A stretch of 64,000 nucleotides of DNA from Lentisphaeria bacterium (GCA_016288215.1 JAEEYQ010000046.1:116182-180181), one strand, 5' to 3'; counted from the first letter of the stretch, positions 18,075 to 27,699 are shown. Numbers and translations are program-made. Notes: a model not told the origin generated them from the letters alone.

Positions 18075-18103
18075 ATTATACAAAACTTTTTGGCAAATTC
18101 CAA
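18075..18103 (-). promoter_or_regulatory. Sigma70-like promoter of the pseudopilin gene
   Basis: On the minus strand TTGGAA (18098-18103) and TATAAT (18075-18080) are separated by 17 bases. The -35 overlaps the 14-bp palindrome CAATAGGCCTATTG (18101-18114), a possible operator. The -10 lies in the palindrome GTATAATTATAC. The implied leader of about 90 bases contains a CCCC/GGGG hairpin. Confidence 0.65.
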
Positions 18104-18330
18104 TAGGCCTATTGATTTTTTATGTAAATTCGCCACTTTTTTGTGATTTCTCACTTTCCGCTTTTCACTTTCCGTGTTCCGCGTCTTCTGAAAAGCGAAG
18201 AGCGAATAGTGAAGTGGGCTCAAGGGGATTTGCAGTTCAAAAAACAGCTGTTATCTTAATGCAATGACCGACTTTGCAGGGCCTCTCTGCCCTGCCCCGA
18301 CGAATTCGTATTTCACCATACAGGACTCCC

Positions 18331-19464
18331 ATGGATAATAAAATCGAAGTTGCCTGCTACTATTTTCCAAACTACCATCCCTGCGACGAACGCAATGCCA
18401 TCGTGCATGGCAAAGGCTGGAGCGAATGGGAACTGCTCAAGGTCGCGCCGCCGCGCTTCCATGGGCACCATCAGCCGTTGAAGCCCGTCTGGGGCTATGA
18501 AGACGAATCCGACCCCCAGGTCATGCGCCGCAAGATCAAGGCCGCCGCCACCCATGGCATCGACGCCTTCCTCTTTGACTACTATCACTACACCGACGGC
18601 ACCTTCCTCTCCCATTGCCTCGACGACGGTTTTCTGCCGGCGGTCGCCGGAACGGACTTCAAATTCGCGCTCATGTGGGCGAACCACGACTGGCTGGACA
18701 TCCATCCGCGAAGCCGCAGCCACCAGCCGGAAGTCCTCTACGACGGCAAAGTGGACGCCGCCGCCTTGGTCCGGATCACCGACTACATCATCACGCATTA
18801 CTTCAAGCACCCCAACTACTTAAAGCATGATGGCAAGCCCTATTTCTCCATCTACGACCTAGGCAATCTGATTCAGGGGCTGGGCGGATTCGCCGCCACC
18901 CGCAAGGCCCTTGCCGACTTCCGCGAGCGCACCATCGCCGCCGGCTTCCCCGGTCTTGAGCTCAACGCCGTCGTGTGGGGCCTTCATGTCCTGCCTGGAG
19001 AGCACGGCGACATCGATCCCTACGTCGGCGTGAAGGAACTGGGTTTCGACACCGCCACAAGCTACTGCTGGGTCCATCATGCAGGCTTCTGCAAAGACCA
19101 GACGGAGACGCCGTATTTCCATGTCATGGAAGGCTATTTCAAGGAATGGGACAAGATGGCGGGGCGCCTTGCCATCCCCTATTACCCCAACATCTCCATG
19201 GGATGGGACCCCTCGCCCCGCTGCAGCGTCACCGACACATGGGACTGGAGATGCGGCTACCCCTATTCGCCGCTCATCGTGGACAACTCGCCGGCTAGTT
19301 TCCGCAAAGCGTTGGAGCTCACCAAGGAACGCATGCTCCAAAAAGGCGAGACCATGCTCACGGTCTACTGCTGGAACGAATGGACGGAAGGCAGCATGCT
19401 GGAGCCGGAGGAACGCTACGGCATGGGCTATCTGGAGGCCATGCGCGATGTTTTCGGCAAATGA
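18331..19464 (+). CDS. WbsX/GH99-like protein (glycosyltransferase WbsX family)
   Basis: The 377-residue protein matches the WbsX-like family at both ends: YYFPNYHPCDERN and GKGWSEWELLKVA at the start, then YDAFLFDYYHY-like IDAFLFDYYHY, FALMWANHDW, and YCWNEWTEGSMLEPEERYG at the C-terminus. This family adopts a GH99-like barrel; both glycosyl transfer and endo-glycosidase roles have been proposed. No signal peptide is visible, so it acts in the cytoplasm. ATG 18331 has AGGA 6 bases upstream; longer frames begin in a GCAGGGC/GCCCTGC hairpin and are unlikely. It is divergent from the pseudopilin gene. Confidence 0.8.
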   Translation: MDNKIEVACYYFPNYHPCDERNAIVHGKGWSEWELLKVAPPRFHGHHQPLKPVWGYEDESDPQVMRRKIKAAATHGIDAFLFDYYHYTDGTFLSHCLDDGFLPAVAGTDFKFALMWANHDWLDIHPRSRSHQPEVLYDGKVDAAALVRITDYIITHYFKHPNYLKHDGKPYFSIYDLGNLIQGLGGFAATRKALADFRERTIAAGFPGLELNAVVWGLHVLPGEHGDIDPYVGVKELGFDTATSYCWVHHAGFCKDQTETPYFHVMEGYFKEWDKMAGRLAIPYYPNISMGWDPSPRCSVTDTWDWRCGYPYSPLIVDNSPASFRKALELTKERMLQKGETMLTVYCWNEWTEGSMLEPEERYGMGYLEAMRDVFGK

Positions 19465-19558
19465 TTCACCTTCGTTACTATCTGCTGCATAAACTTTTAT
19501 AACCAAAGATCCGGAACCGTTCCAAACGGATGGAGTTCCCCAAAACAGCATCCATTGA

Positions 19559-21718
19559 ATGCAAAATATGCAAGAAATGCAAGATAACATACGAGAGACG
19601 AAACCAATGGAACGCCGTTGGTTCATCTTGATCGCCGCTCTGGTGCTGTATGTGGCCATGCTGTCCGTCACCTGGACGCTGACGACTCAACGGGCGGACA
19701 GCCAGACCCAGTCCATGCTGGACTATGCGATTGAGAACCTGGAAGCCACCCTCAATGGCTCCATCGACACCATGCTCATGCATGTGGGACAGTCCATTGT
19801 CAAGGAGCTGGGCCAATCGCAGCCCGTCTCGACGGAAGAGCTGAACCGGCTCGCCGCGCAGCATTGGGTGGACGAAATCAACGTCACGGACCGCACGGGA
19901 CGCAATCTCGGTTCCACGGATCCGAAACTGGTGGGGACCTCCTTCGCCGACAAACCGAAGGCGGCGGAGTTTTTGATACTCACGGACGGCGTGCATCAGG
20001 CCTTTTCGCAGCCGTTTCGGGCGGGGGCGCACAATCCGGAAGTCCGCCGCAAGTATGTGGGAATAGCCTTTCCGAAGGGCGAGGGACTGCTGCAGGTGGG
20101 CCTTGACGAAACGCGGCTCAGCCGGATTCTCCCCTCCATCATGGGTTTCGTCTATGACAAATGGCTCTTGGGAGAGACGGGCTTCTTCCTGTGCGCGGAC
20201 CTAGAGGACGGTCATCTCATCTCCAATCCCGCCCGCCATTCAAACGAGGCGACCACCCTTGCGGAAACTGGCTATAACCCCTTGGACCCCAATGTGAAAG
20301 AGGACGGCAAGACCACCTTCCGTCAGCGGCTCTTCGGGTCGGACTGCTACTGCCGCGCCGTGATCTTCGGGGGACACCGCATCATCGCCGCCCTGCCGCC
20401 CTCCGAATACTATGTCACCCGCACCGTCTACGAAGTGGTGATGGCCGTGGTTCTCGCCCTTGTGCTGACGCTTTTCGTACTGATGCTATGGCGCATTGAA
20501 AAAGACGCGGGGCGCCTGAGGGCCTTCTACACCTCCGAAGCGGAGAAACAGGCCGCCGAACTGGATTTGGGACGCACCATCCAGATGGCGGTGCTGCCCA
20601 CCGAATTCCCCGAGACCGAACATTTCCGCATCTCCGCCTCCATGACCGCGGCAAAGGAAGTCGGCGGGGACTTCTACGACTTCTTCCCGCTGGACGAGAC
20701 CCATCAGGCTTTCCTCATCGCCGACGTCTCCGGCAAAGGCGTGACCGGCGCCCTATACATGATGAACGCCCGCACGCTGCTCAAGGACACGCTGTTGTCC
20801 GAAACCGCCTTCGATCCGGCGGCGGCCCTGACGCGGGTGAACGCCGAACTGTGCCACAACAACCCCGCGGAGATGTTCGTGACCGCATGGGTCGGCGTCC
20901 TGGATCTGGAGAGCGGCCGAATCCTCTTCGCCAACGCGGGACACAATCCGCCCCTGCGCCTGCGGAATCATGAACAGCCAGAATGGCTTCGCCAGCGCTC
21001 AGGCTGCCCGCTGGCCTGTTTTGAAACCATCACGTACAGCAGCAAGGAGACCTACCTGAAACCAGGGGAGACGCTCTTCCTCTATACCGACGGCGTCACC
21101 GAAGCCATGGACAAATCCGGCGGGCTCTTTGGAGAGGAGCGGCTTGCCAACATGCTGGAGGATGCCGTGGGCGACGATGTGACGAAAACGGCCCCGCGGG
21201 ACTTGGTGCAGGCCGTTCGCCGTGGCACGGAGGACTTTGCCGCCGGCGCCCCACAGGCCGATGACATCACCCTGCTCGCCGTTCAATATCTTGCTGCGCT
21301 GGAAGTACATACGCGAACCTTCCCCTGCAATGAGGAGGCGCTGGCCATCATCTCCGCCCATCTCAGCAAGACCTTGGACAAGGAGAATTGCCCCAAACGG
21401 GAGAAGGCCCAGTTGATGGTGGCGTTGGACGAAGTGATCTCCAACATCATTCGCCATTCGGGAGCCACTGGCATCAAGATGGACGTTCAATTCTCCCACT
21501 CACCCCCTGGCGCCACCGTCACTTTGGCGGACGACGGCGAGCCCTTCAATCCGTTGGACGCACCGCTGCCCGACACCACGCTCCCCTTGGAGGAACGCCC
21601 CATCGGCGGCTTGGGCATCCTCCTCCTGCGCAAGACGATGGACAAGGTGGAATACCATTACGCCCATGGCTGCAATATCATCTCCTTCTATCGGATTTTC
21701 GGAAAGAAAAATCTCTAG
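19559..21718 (+). CDS. Membrane sensor SpoIIE/RsbU-type phosphatase with C-terminal HATPase domain
   Basis: The 719-residue protein has one membrane helix near residue 25, an extracytoplasmic sensor of about 250 residues (dCache-like), and a second helix (VVMAVVLALVLTLFVLMLW). A PP2C/SpoIIE phosphatase follows with GGDFYDFF and DVSGKGVTGAL metal-site motifs and FLYTDGVTEA. A C-terminal HATPase_c_2 (RsbW-like) domain comes last, with DEVISNIIRH as N box and the LADDGEPFNP and GGLGILL glycine boxes. Such proteins control anti-anti-sigma switches; here kinase and phosphatase are in one chain. No anti-sigma antagonist gene is adjacent. ATG 19607 is an alternative start with a weak GAGAG. Confidence 0.88.
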   Translation: MQNMQEMQDNIRETKPMERRWFILIAALVLYVAMLSVTWTLTTQRADSQTQSMLDYAIENLEATLNGSIDTMLMHVGQSIVKELGQSQPVSTEELNRLAAQHWVDEINVTDRTGRNLGSTDPKLVGTSFADKPKAAEFLILTDGVHQAFSQPFRAGAHNPEVRRKYVGIAFPKGEGLLQVGLDETRLSRILPSIMGFVYDKWLLGETGFFLCADLEDGHLISNPARHSNEATTLAETGYNPLDPNVKEDGKTTFRQRLFGSDCYCRAVIFGGHRIIAALPPSEYYVTRTVYEVVMAVVLALVLTLFVLMLWRIEKDAGRLRAFYTSEAEKQAAELDLGRTIQMAVLPTEFPETEHFRISASMTAAKEVGGDFYDFFPLDETHQAFLIADVSGKGVTGALYMMNARTLLKDTLLSETAFDPAAALTRVNAELCHNNPAEMFVTAWVGVLDLESGRILFANAGHNPPLRLRNHEQPEWLRQRSGCPLACFETITYSSKETYLKPGETLFLYTDGVTEAMDKSGGLFGEERLANMLEDAVGDDVTKTAPRDLVQAVRRGTEDFAAGAPQADDITLLAVQYLAALEVHTRTFPCNEEALAIISAHLSKTLDKENCPKREKAQLMVALDEVISNIIRHSGATGIKMDVQFSHSPPGATVTLADDGEPFNPLDAPLPDTTLPLEERPIGGLGILLLRKTMDKVEYHYAHGCNIISFYRIFGKKNL

Positions 21719-21730
21719 CAGAGTGCCCTG

Positions 21731-21768
21731 GTCTCCCGTCTCCCGTCCCCCGTCTCCCGTCCCCCGTC
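21731..21768. repeat. Heptamer tandem repeats, GTCTCCC/GTCCCCC class
   Basis: Five heptamers alternate between GTCTCCC and GTCCCCC, directly after the phosphatase gene. The complementary class occurs at 27700-27747. Confidence 0.88.
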
Positions 21769-21783
21769 AGACTCCAGCCTGTT

Positions 21784-21841
21784 CGTGGTTTTCGCTTCGC
21801 TTACCCACGGCTAATATCCTGCAGCCGCCAAAGCGGCTCTG
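21784..21841. repeat. Dispersed hairpin repeat, minus-orientation copy
   Basis: The stretch contains TTACCCACGGCTAATATCCTGC and GCCGCCAAAGCGGCTCT, the near-exact reverse complement of 27811-27857. CGTGG and CCACG can pair around TTTTCGCTTCGCTTA. Confidence 0.75.
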
Positions 21842-21939
21842 ATTTGCATGGAAGAAAAATCCAACTGCTGTTTTTGGGTATATATTATATATAAGGTATA
21901 GAGTCTTGGCCTAAACGGAGACCAAAGGGAGCGTGACCC

Positions 21940-22206
21940 ATGAAGGATTTCATCCTGACCTATCGGCGATTCTTTCTCACCGTGCTTGTTATGGGCATCC
22001 TGATCATCTTGCTCTGGATGCTGTGCAATTCCGCTTCCGAGACCACTAAAAGACTGAAGGAGAAGCACTTGCAACAACAGGCGGCTCCCGTGGCCGAGCC
22101 AGTCGAGTCAACGGCGGAACAAGCGGCGACGCCGTCAGAAGAGAAGGACGCGTCATCGACAGAAGGACCAACCAAGCACGCCGACGATGGGGCGAAGACC
22201 CCCTAA
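21940..22206 (+). CDS. Small single-pass membrane protein, unknown function
   Basis: The 88-residue protein has a short basic N-terminus, one hydrophobic helix (residues 12-30, FLTVLVMGILIILLWMLC) and a polar tail of about 55 residues rich in Glu, Ala, Thr and Lys. The tail looks disordered. The ATG is preceded by AAAGGGAG at good spacing. It sits 21 bases upstream of the N-acetyltransferase gene and may be cotranscribed with it. I recognise no family. Confidence 0.65.
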   Translation: MKDFILTYRRFFLTVLVMGILIILLWMLCNSASETTKRLKEKHLQQQAAPVAEPVESTAEQAATPSEEKDASSTEGPTKHADDGAKTP

Positions 22207-22227
22207 CTCATTGTTTTGGAGACTATT

Positions 22228-23037
22228 ATGATAATGGATATTCAGGCCTACTTGGACCGCATCGCGTTTGCCGGTTCTGACCTCACCCCCAACGTCGGAC
22301 TGTTGAGGGCCCTCCAGACCGCCCATGCCATGCATGTCCCCTACGAGAATCTCGACATCTATTTCCGTCGGGACGTATCCCTTGCCTATGAGGCGATGTA
22401 CGAGAAGATTGTCCTCAACCGCAGAGGCGGTTACTGCTTTGAACTCAACGGGCTGTTCGGCTGGCTGCTGCGGAAATTGGGCTTTCAAACCCAGGAGTTC
22501 CTCGGACGGTGGCTGAAAGGAGAGGCGCTGACCGTTCCCATGCGGCGGCATCGCATCATCAAAGTCACGTTTGAAGACGAAGCCTACATCGCGGACGTGG
22601 GCGTGGGCCAGAAGGCCCCGCGGACACCTCTGCTCTTCCGCCATGGTCTGGAGCAGGAGCGGGACGGCTCCATCTACCGCATTGTTCATGACGACCGTCT
22701 GTTCAATGTTGTCCAAGTCCTTGATGGAGATAGTTTTATAAACGTATTTTCCTTTGACGACGCTCCTCAGGAACCCATTGACTTCGTCTATCCGCATTAC
22801 TACTGCACCCATTATCCGGACTCCGTGTTCCTGAAGGGCGTCTTCGTGCATCTCCCCACGGAATGCGGCCGAAACAGCATTGGCACGGTTATTAACCCCT
22901 CCACGGGCCAGATGAATTTCCTGCTGAACGTGGGGAAGGAGGATGGAACCAGCCATCAGGAGTATCTTCCCTCACGACGAGACCTTTTCGCCGCGCTGAA
23001 AACCTATTTCGACATGGATTTCTCTGTCGCCGACTGA
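22228..23037 (+). CDS. nat: Arylamine N-acetyltransferase
   Basis: The 269-residue enzyme transfers acetyl from acetyl-CoA to arylamine-type acceptors in the cytoplasm. The catalytic triad is visible: Cys70 in RRGGYCFELN, His108 in RRHRIIKV and Asp123 in YIADVGVG. The N-terminal VPYENLDIYF also matches the family. Length is normal. ATG 22228 has TTGGAG 6 bases upstream; a second ATG two codons on is also possible. The gene precedes the glycyl radical enzyme gene by 34 bases, but no functional link is known. Confidence 0.9.
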   Translation: MIMDIQAYLDRIAFAGSDLTPNVGLLRALQTAHAMHVPYENLDIYFRRDVSLAYEAMYEKIVLNRRGGYCFELNGLFGWLLRKLGFQTQEFLGRWLKGEALTVPMRRHRIIKVTFEDEAYIADVGVGQKAPRTPLLFRHGLEQERDGSIYRIVHDDRLFNVVQVLDGDSFINVFSFDDAPQEPIDFVYPHYYCTHYPDSVFLKGVFVHLPTECGRNSIGTVINPSTGQMNFLLNVGKEDGTSHQEYLPSRRDLFAALKTYFDMDFSVAD

Positions 23038-23071
23038 CCGGGGCACCGAGTTACCCAGAATTCCTATTGAC

Positions 23072-25189
23072 ATGGCATGCAATACGTTACAGTATTATCA
23101 TGAGGACGAGGCCCCACGCCGCCTTTCGGAGACGACCTATGCCTTGGCGGCCCAATATCTCACCACAAGCCATGGTCGGGACCGCATCATCGACGCGCCC
23201 TTCCGCTTTGAGCCAAATCCGGCCCTCTCCGCCCATCGGAACTATGCGGAGAACATTCGGCTTGTCGCCGAGCAGGCTCCTCTCTGCCTTTCTCCCGATG
23301 AACGGCTTTTCGGCAGCGCCCCCTATCTGGAGGCCCCGCAGCACAACACGCCTGGCCATTACTTTATGGGAACCAGCCACACGACCCCTGGCTTCGAACG
23401 TGTCATCAATTTGGGAATCAAGGGGTTAGAGCAAGATATCCGCCGTTCCATGCAGGCGCCGCACGAAGCGGAGGAACAGGATTTTCTTCAGGCCGGGCTG
23501 GAATGCCTCAACGCCATGCGCTGTTGGATTGACCGTTATCGCGTTCAGATTCGCCAACAACTTAATCATGCATCCAATCCATTCTATGAGAAGATGTTAG
23601 AGGCATTGAAAACCATTCCGGAACAGGCCCCGGAAACCTTTTTTCAGGCCGTCCAGTCTCTGGCCTGCTTCTATGTGTTTTTGCGGCTTTGCGGCGTCTG
23701 GCCAGGCCTTGGACGGCTGGACAAAATGCTCTGGCCCTTCTTGGAGCGGGATTTGGCCGACGGCATCATCACGTTGGACGAGGCACGGGAGATTTTGGCG
23801 CACTTTTGGATCAAAGGGACGGAATGGAAGGGCCTTTTCATCGGCTCCGGCGATGCGCAGCACTACCAAAACGTGATTTTGGGCGGCATTGACGAAGACG
23901 GCGCGGAGGTCACCAACCCCGTGACCCATTTGATTTTGGATGTGGTGGAGGAGCTTCACATCAGCGACTTTCCCATTGGCTTCCGCTGCAACGGCAACAC
24001 CTCGCCGGATATGCTTCGTCGCATCGCGCGAATCCAACGGCAAGGCGGCGGCATTGTCTCCATCTACAATGAACCCTTGGTCATCAAGGGTTTATGCAAA
24101 TTCGGCCTGGCTGAGCGAACGGCCCGCTCCTTCACCAACGACGGGTGTTGGGAGGTCATCATCCCCGGCCGCACCGCCTTTAGCTATGTCCCCTTCGACG
24201 CCCTTGCCATTCTGCAGGACGCCTTGGGCATGCAGCCCGGCCAGTCCGCTGTGACCTTCAGCGACTTTGAGGAGCTGTACCACGCCTTTCTGGCCCAGCT
24301 GCGACGCACCGTGGAACAGCAGCACCAGCGGATGTCGCAGGCCTACCTGGAGGACAACCAAACCACCCGCCATCCCGCCACCCTGCTCTCCCTTTTCTAC
24401 GAAGACTGCATCGCCAAAGGAAGAAGCTATACCCATCGGGGCACCGCCTATTCAGTCATCGCCATCCATGCAGGCGGTCTGCCGGATGTGGCCAACGCCC
24501 TGATGGCATACAAAAAGCTTGTCTTTGACGATAAGTTATTCTCTTTCAATGAGTTACAGAATTTCTTGAAGGAAAATTGGCAGGGCCATGAGGCCGAGCG
24601 GCAATTCGTCCGCAACACCCTACCCTTCTATGGTAATGGCCATGACGAGGCGGATGGGCTGCTGAAACGTCTCGTGGAGGATTATGCGGACATCGCCGGC
24701 GAACAGCATGAAATCAACGGCGTTCTTCGTCCCGTTGGCATCAGCACCTTTGGCCGTGAGCTGGAGTTCGCCCCCAGACGGCTGGCCACGGCGGCGGGAA
24801 CCCATGCCCACGACATTCTGGCCGCCAATCTGTCCCCTGCCCCTGGAACCGACCGTCAAGGGCCCCTTGCCGTCCTGAAAGGCTATTGCGCCGTGGACTT
24901 CACGAAAATCCCCAACGGCTGCCCTCTTGACCTGCGGCTGGATCCACGTTCCCTTAAGGGAGACAACGGTTTGGAGGCCATCGTCGGAATCCTGAAGGCC
25001 TTTTTGGAACTGGGCGGCTTCTATCTGCAGCTTGACTGCGTCTCGCCAGAAACCCTGCAGGACGCCCAACGTCACCCCGAAAACTACCCTAACTTGTCCG
25101 TGCGAATCTCCGGCTGGTCCGCCCGCTTCGTCACCTTGGACAAGAACTGGCAGGACATGGTCATCCAACGGAGCTACCAAAACCGCTGA
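23072..25189 (+). CDS. Glycyl radical enzyme of unknown substrate (PFL-like)
   Basis: The 705-residue protein has both hallmarks of glycyl radical enzymes. The first is an active-site Cys-x-Glu, TNDGCWEVIIPG, with Cys359 and Glu361. The second is the radical loop VRISGWSARFVTL, with Gly681, 25 residues from the C-terminus. The C-x-E pattern is that of dehydratases and lyases such as the diol dehydratase, choline lyase and HypD group, not the CC pair of pyruvate formate-lyase. At 705 residues it is somewhat short, and the N-terminal domain is reduced. No radical SAM activase is adjacent. Oxygen sensitivity implies an anaerobe. Confidence 0.85.
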   Translation: MACNTLQYYHEDEAPRRLSETTYALAAQYLTTSHGRDRIIDAPFRFEPNPALSAHRNYAENIRLVAEQAPLCLSPDERLFGSAPYLEAPQHNTPGHYFMGTSHTTPGFERVINLGIKGLEQDIRRSMQAPHEAEEQDFLQAGLECLNAMRCWIDRYRVQIRQQLNHASNPFYEKMLEALKTIPEQAPETFFQAVQSLACFYVFLRLCGVWPGLGRLDKMLWPFLERDLADGIITLDEAREILAHFWIKGTEWKGLFIGSGDAQHYQNVILGGIDEDGAEVTNPVTHLILDVVEELHISDFPIGFRCNGNTSPDMLRRIARIQRQGGGIVSIYNEPLVIKGLCKFGLAERTARSFTNDGCWEVIIPGRTAFSYVPFDALAILQDALGMQPGQSAVTFSDFEELYHAFLAQLRRTVEQQHQRMSQAYLEDNQTTRHPATLLSLFYEDCIAKGRSYTHRGTAYSVIAIHAGGLPDVANALMAYKKLVFDDKLFSFNELQNFLKENWQGHEAERQFVRNTLPFYGNGHDEADGLLKRLVEDYADIAGEQHEINGVLRPVGISTFGRELEFAPRRLATAAGTHAHDILAANLSPAPGTDRQGPLAVLKGYCAVDFTKIPNGCPLDLRLDPRSLKGDNGLEAIVGILKAFLELGGFYLQLDCVSPETLQDAQRHPENYPNLSVRISGWSARFVTLDKNWQDMVIQRSYQNR

Positions 25190-25296
25190 GAGTCCACAGA
25201 AAGAGAGTCCACAGAAAGAGAGTCCACAGAAAGAGAGTCCACAGAAGACACAGAATAGACAGAACGCAGGCAGCCGCAGGCGGCTGTCTGCGGGGG
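25190..25296. repeat. MITE-like element, expanded left end
   Basis: The 15-bp unit AGTCCACAGAAAGAG is repeated about three times and leads into AGTCCACAGAAGACACAGAA and an inner CGCAGGCAGCCG/CGGCTGTCTGCG palindrome. It begins at the stop codon of the glycyl radical enzyme gene. Confidence 0.75.
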
Positions 25297-25348
25297 ATAT
25301 AACTCCTAACTCCTTATTATCAACCATTTCCAACAGAAAAGGATTTCC

Positions 25349-27685
25349 ATGATGCATCGCTTTCATCTTCTTGCGTTCCTTTGGCTTGCCGTTGCCCTTT
25401 CCGCCGTTGGGCAGCCGTTGTGGCAGGTGGATTTTAAAGCCGTTGACGAGGAGGCAAAAGCGAAATGGAGGATCAGCGGCTCCTGTGAATTCACGGAAGA
25501 GGGGCTTGTCACCACCTCGGTCAAGGACGGCAAACATTCCATCGTCGCCATTCCCGTGTCCCTTGACAAGCTGCCTAATGGCTTTGACGGCAAGATCTTA
25601 CGGGTTACATGGACCTTCAATCCCCGGAAAATCGGCGGTTGGGGCAGCGATTTTCGAGTCAACAGCGCCATGGTGGTGGAAATGACGGGGCGCCGTCCCA
25701 CGCTGAACGCCAATCGTCCCGCCAAGATGACCCTCGAAGAGGGGCAACCCTGCACCATGACCTGTGACTTCTCGCAGCATCTGATCACGTCATGGACCAT
25801 CAACGGAACGGAGCAGCTGGACAAACCGATTCCAATCTGGGAACATGGCGAAGGACAGCCGCACATCAATATCGCCGACTACACGGAAACGAATTCACAA
25901 ACCCTCTGGATGTCCGCCTCCTTTGAACTCATCCCCTATGACAATGTGGAAGAGCTTTGTCTGGCGGCGGGAGACGCCTATCCCCCCGTGGAGAAGGACA
26001 AACGGACGGATTTCCTGCTGGGGCAGGCCAGTCCCATGGTGAAGGTGTTTCGGGAGGCACAGCTGTATGAAGGCACCTTCAACCGCAATGTCCATATTTC
26101 CGCCGCCGGTCGCGAGCGGGAGTCCTTCCAGCTTGTCGTCTTTCCGCTGGACAAACCGCTAAAGCACGTCACCGTAAGCATTTCCGACCTTCGTGCCATG
26201 GACGGGAAGTCCCCCGATTTTCCCGCCGACCGCATCTCCGTCCATCCCATCGGCTACATTCGCACCGTGCTCGGGCCGAAAGGCGGCTGGCAGTGGCCGG
26301 ACGTGCTCATGCCCAACACCCCCTTTGACGTGGAGCCCGGCTTTGTCCAGCCCGTGTGGTTCACCGTTGACGTCCCCCACGGCACCGCCCCAGGCGACTA
26401 CCGCGGCATCATCACCATCCATGCCGATGATGTGGCCCCGCAAAACGCCTCCCTCAAGCTCAATGTCCTCCCCTACTCTCTGCCGGTTCGCGGCACCTTG
26501 AAGACCGCCTTCTGCATCAGCCCCGGCATGTGGGAGATTTGGTACAAGCCTGACGAAGTGAAGCGGCGCCTCGGCATGACCGACCAGACCGGCCACGGCC
26601 CCCTCTACACCTCCTATGAATGCGAAGACGTCCTTCCAAAGGCTAAGTGGTTGGAAATGTATGACTTCCTGCTGGCCCACCGCCTCAGTCCCACGGTCAT
26701 CTACTCCTCCCTCAAAAACGGCAGAACCCGCGTCGTCCCCGCCATGGAGGACATGCAGTACTGCTATGACCGCGGCATGAACGCCACCTGCCTCATGTGC
26801 ATCGGCGGCATCTCCGAAAACAAGGAGGAGGCGGACAGAAAGCTCGCCGAAATTGACGGCTGGCTGTCCCAATGGGAGGCCTTCATCAAGGAGAAGAACT
26901 GGACCGACTTCACGTGGTACCTCCATTCCTACGACGAGACGGAAATGCTTCCGCCCGACAAGAAAGCGCACATGGACTACTGCATCAACACCACCCATCA
27001 GCACATCCATCAGAAGTTCCCCTGGATCAAGCGCGAAACCGCCAACCCCTTCATGGAACGGCATAAGGACAATTTTGACATCTGGACGCCGCTGACCAGC
27101 CAAATCAATGAAAAGACCATCGGCGACTACCGCCAGGCACAGGCCAACGGCCAGGAGGCGTGGGCCTATGTCTGCTGCGGCCCCGGCCGCCCCTACGCCA
27201 ATCTCTTCATCGACTTCGATGGCGTCTGCCCCCGCATCCTGCCATGGCAGTTCTTCCAATACAAGCTGACCGGATTCCTCTATTATCTTATCAACCATTA
27301 TGAACCGACGAAGAACTGGAACATGAACGCCCCCAAATGGCCCGACGAGCCATGGAACTGCTGTTCCTACAACACCAACTCCGACGGCATTCTCATCTAC
27401 CCCGGCCCCGACGCCACGCCGCTGGCCTCCACCCGTCTGGAGAATTTGCGGGATGGCATTGAGGACTACGAGGCCCTCGCCATCCTGCGGGACTTGGCGG
27501 CCAAATACACGCCACAATCTGATGAACAGAAGGCGTTGCTTGAGGAGGCGCAGAAACTGGTGGCCGTTCCCCATGAGCTGTCCGAATCGTGGGTGACCTA
27601 TACAAAGGATCCCAAGGTCATTGTCCGCACCCGCCAGAAGATTGATGCATTAATTCCTGCGCTGCAACAACTTACAGAACCGTAG
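25349..27685 (+). CDS. Secreted DUF4091 / GH123-like glycosidase
   Basis: The 778-residue protein has a cleavable signal peptide (MMHRFHLLAFLWLAVALSAVGQ). A beta-sandwich follows (to about 230), then a second beta domain with PVWFTVDVPHGTAPGDYRG typical of DUF4091 proteins, and a TIM-barrel region with the paired acids YDETEML (Asp529-Glu530), the position of the Asp-Glu catalytic pair in GH123. The C-terminal GILIYPGP and RLENLRDGIEDYEAL are DUF4091 signatures. GH123 enzymes remove N-acetylgalactosamine, so a mucin or glycosphingolipid glycan is plausible but unproven. AAAGGA precedes the ATG. Confidence 0.82.
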   Translation: MMHRFHLLAFLWLAVALSAVGQPLWQVDFKAVDEEAKAKWRISGSCEFTEEGLVTTSVKDGKHSIVAIPVSLDKLPNGFDGKILRVTWTFNPRKIGGWGSDFRVNSAMVVEMTGRRPTLNANRPAKMTLEEGQPCTMTCDFSQHLITSWTINGTEQLDKPIPIWEHGEGQPHINIADYTETNSQTLWMSASFELIPYDNVEELCLAAGDAYPPVEKDKRTDFLLGQASPMVKVFREAQLYEGTFNRNVHISAAGRERESFQLVVFPLDKPLKHVTVSISDLRAMDGKSPDFPADRISVHPIGYIRTVLGPKGGWQWPDVLMPNTPFDVEPGFVQPVWFTVDVPHGTAPGDYRGIITIHADDVAPQNASLKLNVLPYSLPVRGTLKTAFCISPGMWEIWYKPDEVKRRLGMTDQTGHGPLYTSYECEDVLPKAKWLEMYDFLLAHRLSPTVIYSSLKNGRTRVVPAMEDMQYCYDRGMNATCLMCIGGISENKEEADRKLAEIDGWLSQWEAFIKEKNWTDFTWYLHSYDETEMLPPDKKAHMDYCINTTHQHIHQKFPWIKRETANPFMERHKDNFDIWTPLTSQINEKTIGDYRQAQANGQEAWAYVCCGPGRPYANLFIDFDGVCPRILPWQFFQYKLTGFLYYLINHYEPTKNWNMNAPKWPDEPWNCCSYNTNSDGILIYPGPDATPLASTRLENLRDGIEDYEALAILRDLAAKYTPQSDEQKALLEEAQKLVAVPHELSESWVTYTKDPKVIVRTRQKIDALIPALQQLTEP

Positions 27686-27699
27686 GAGACATGAGTCTG

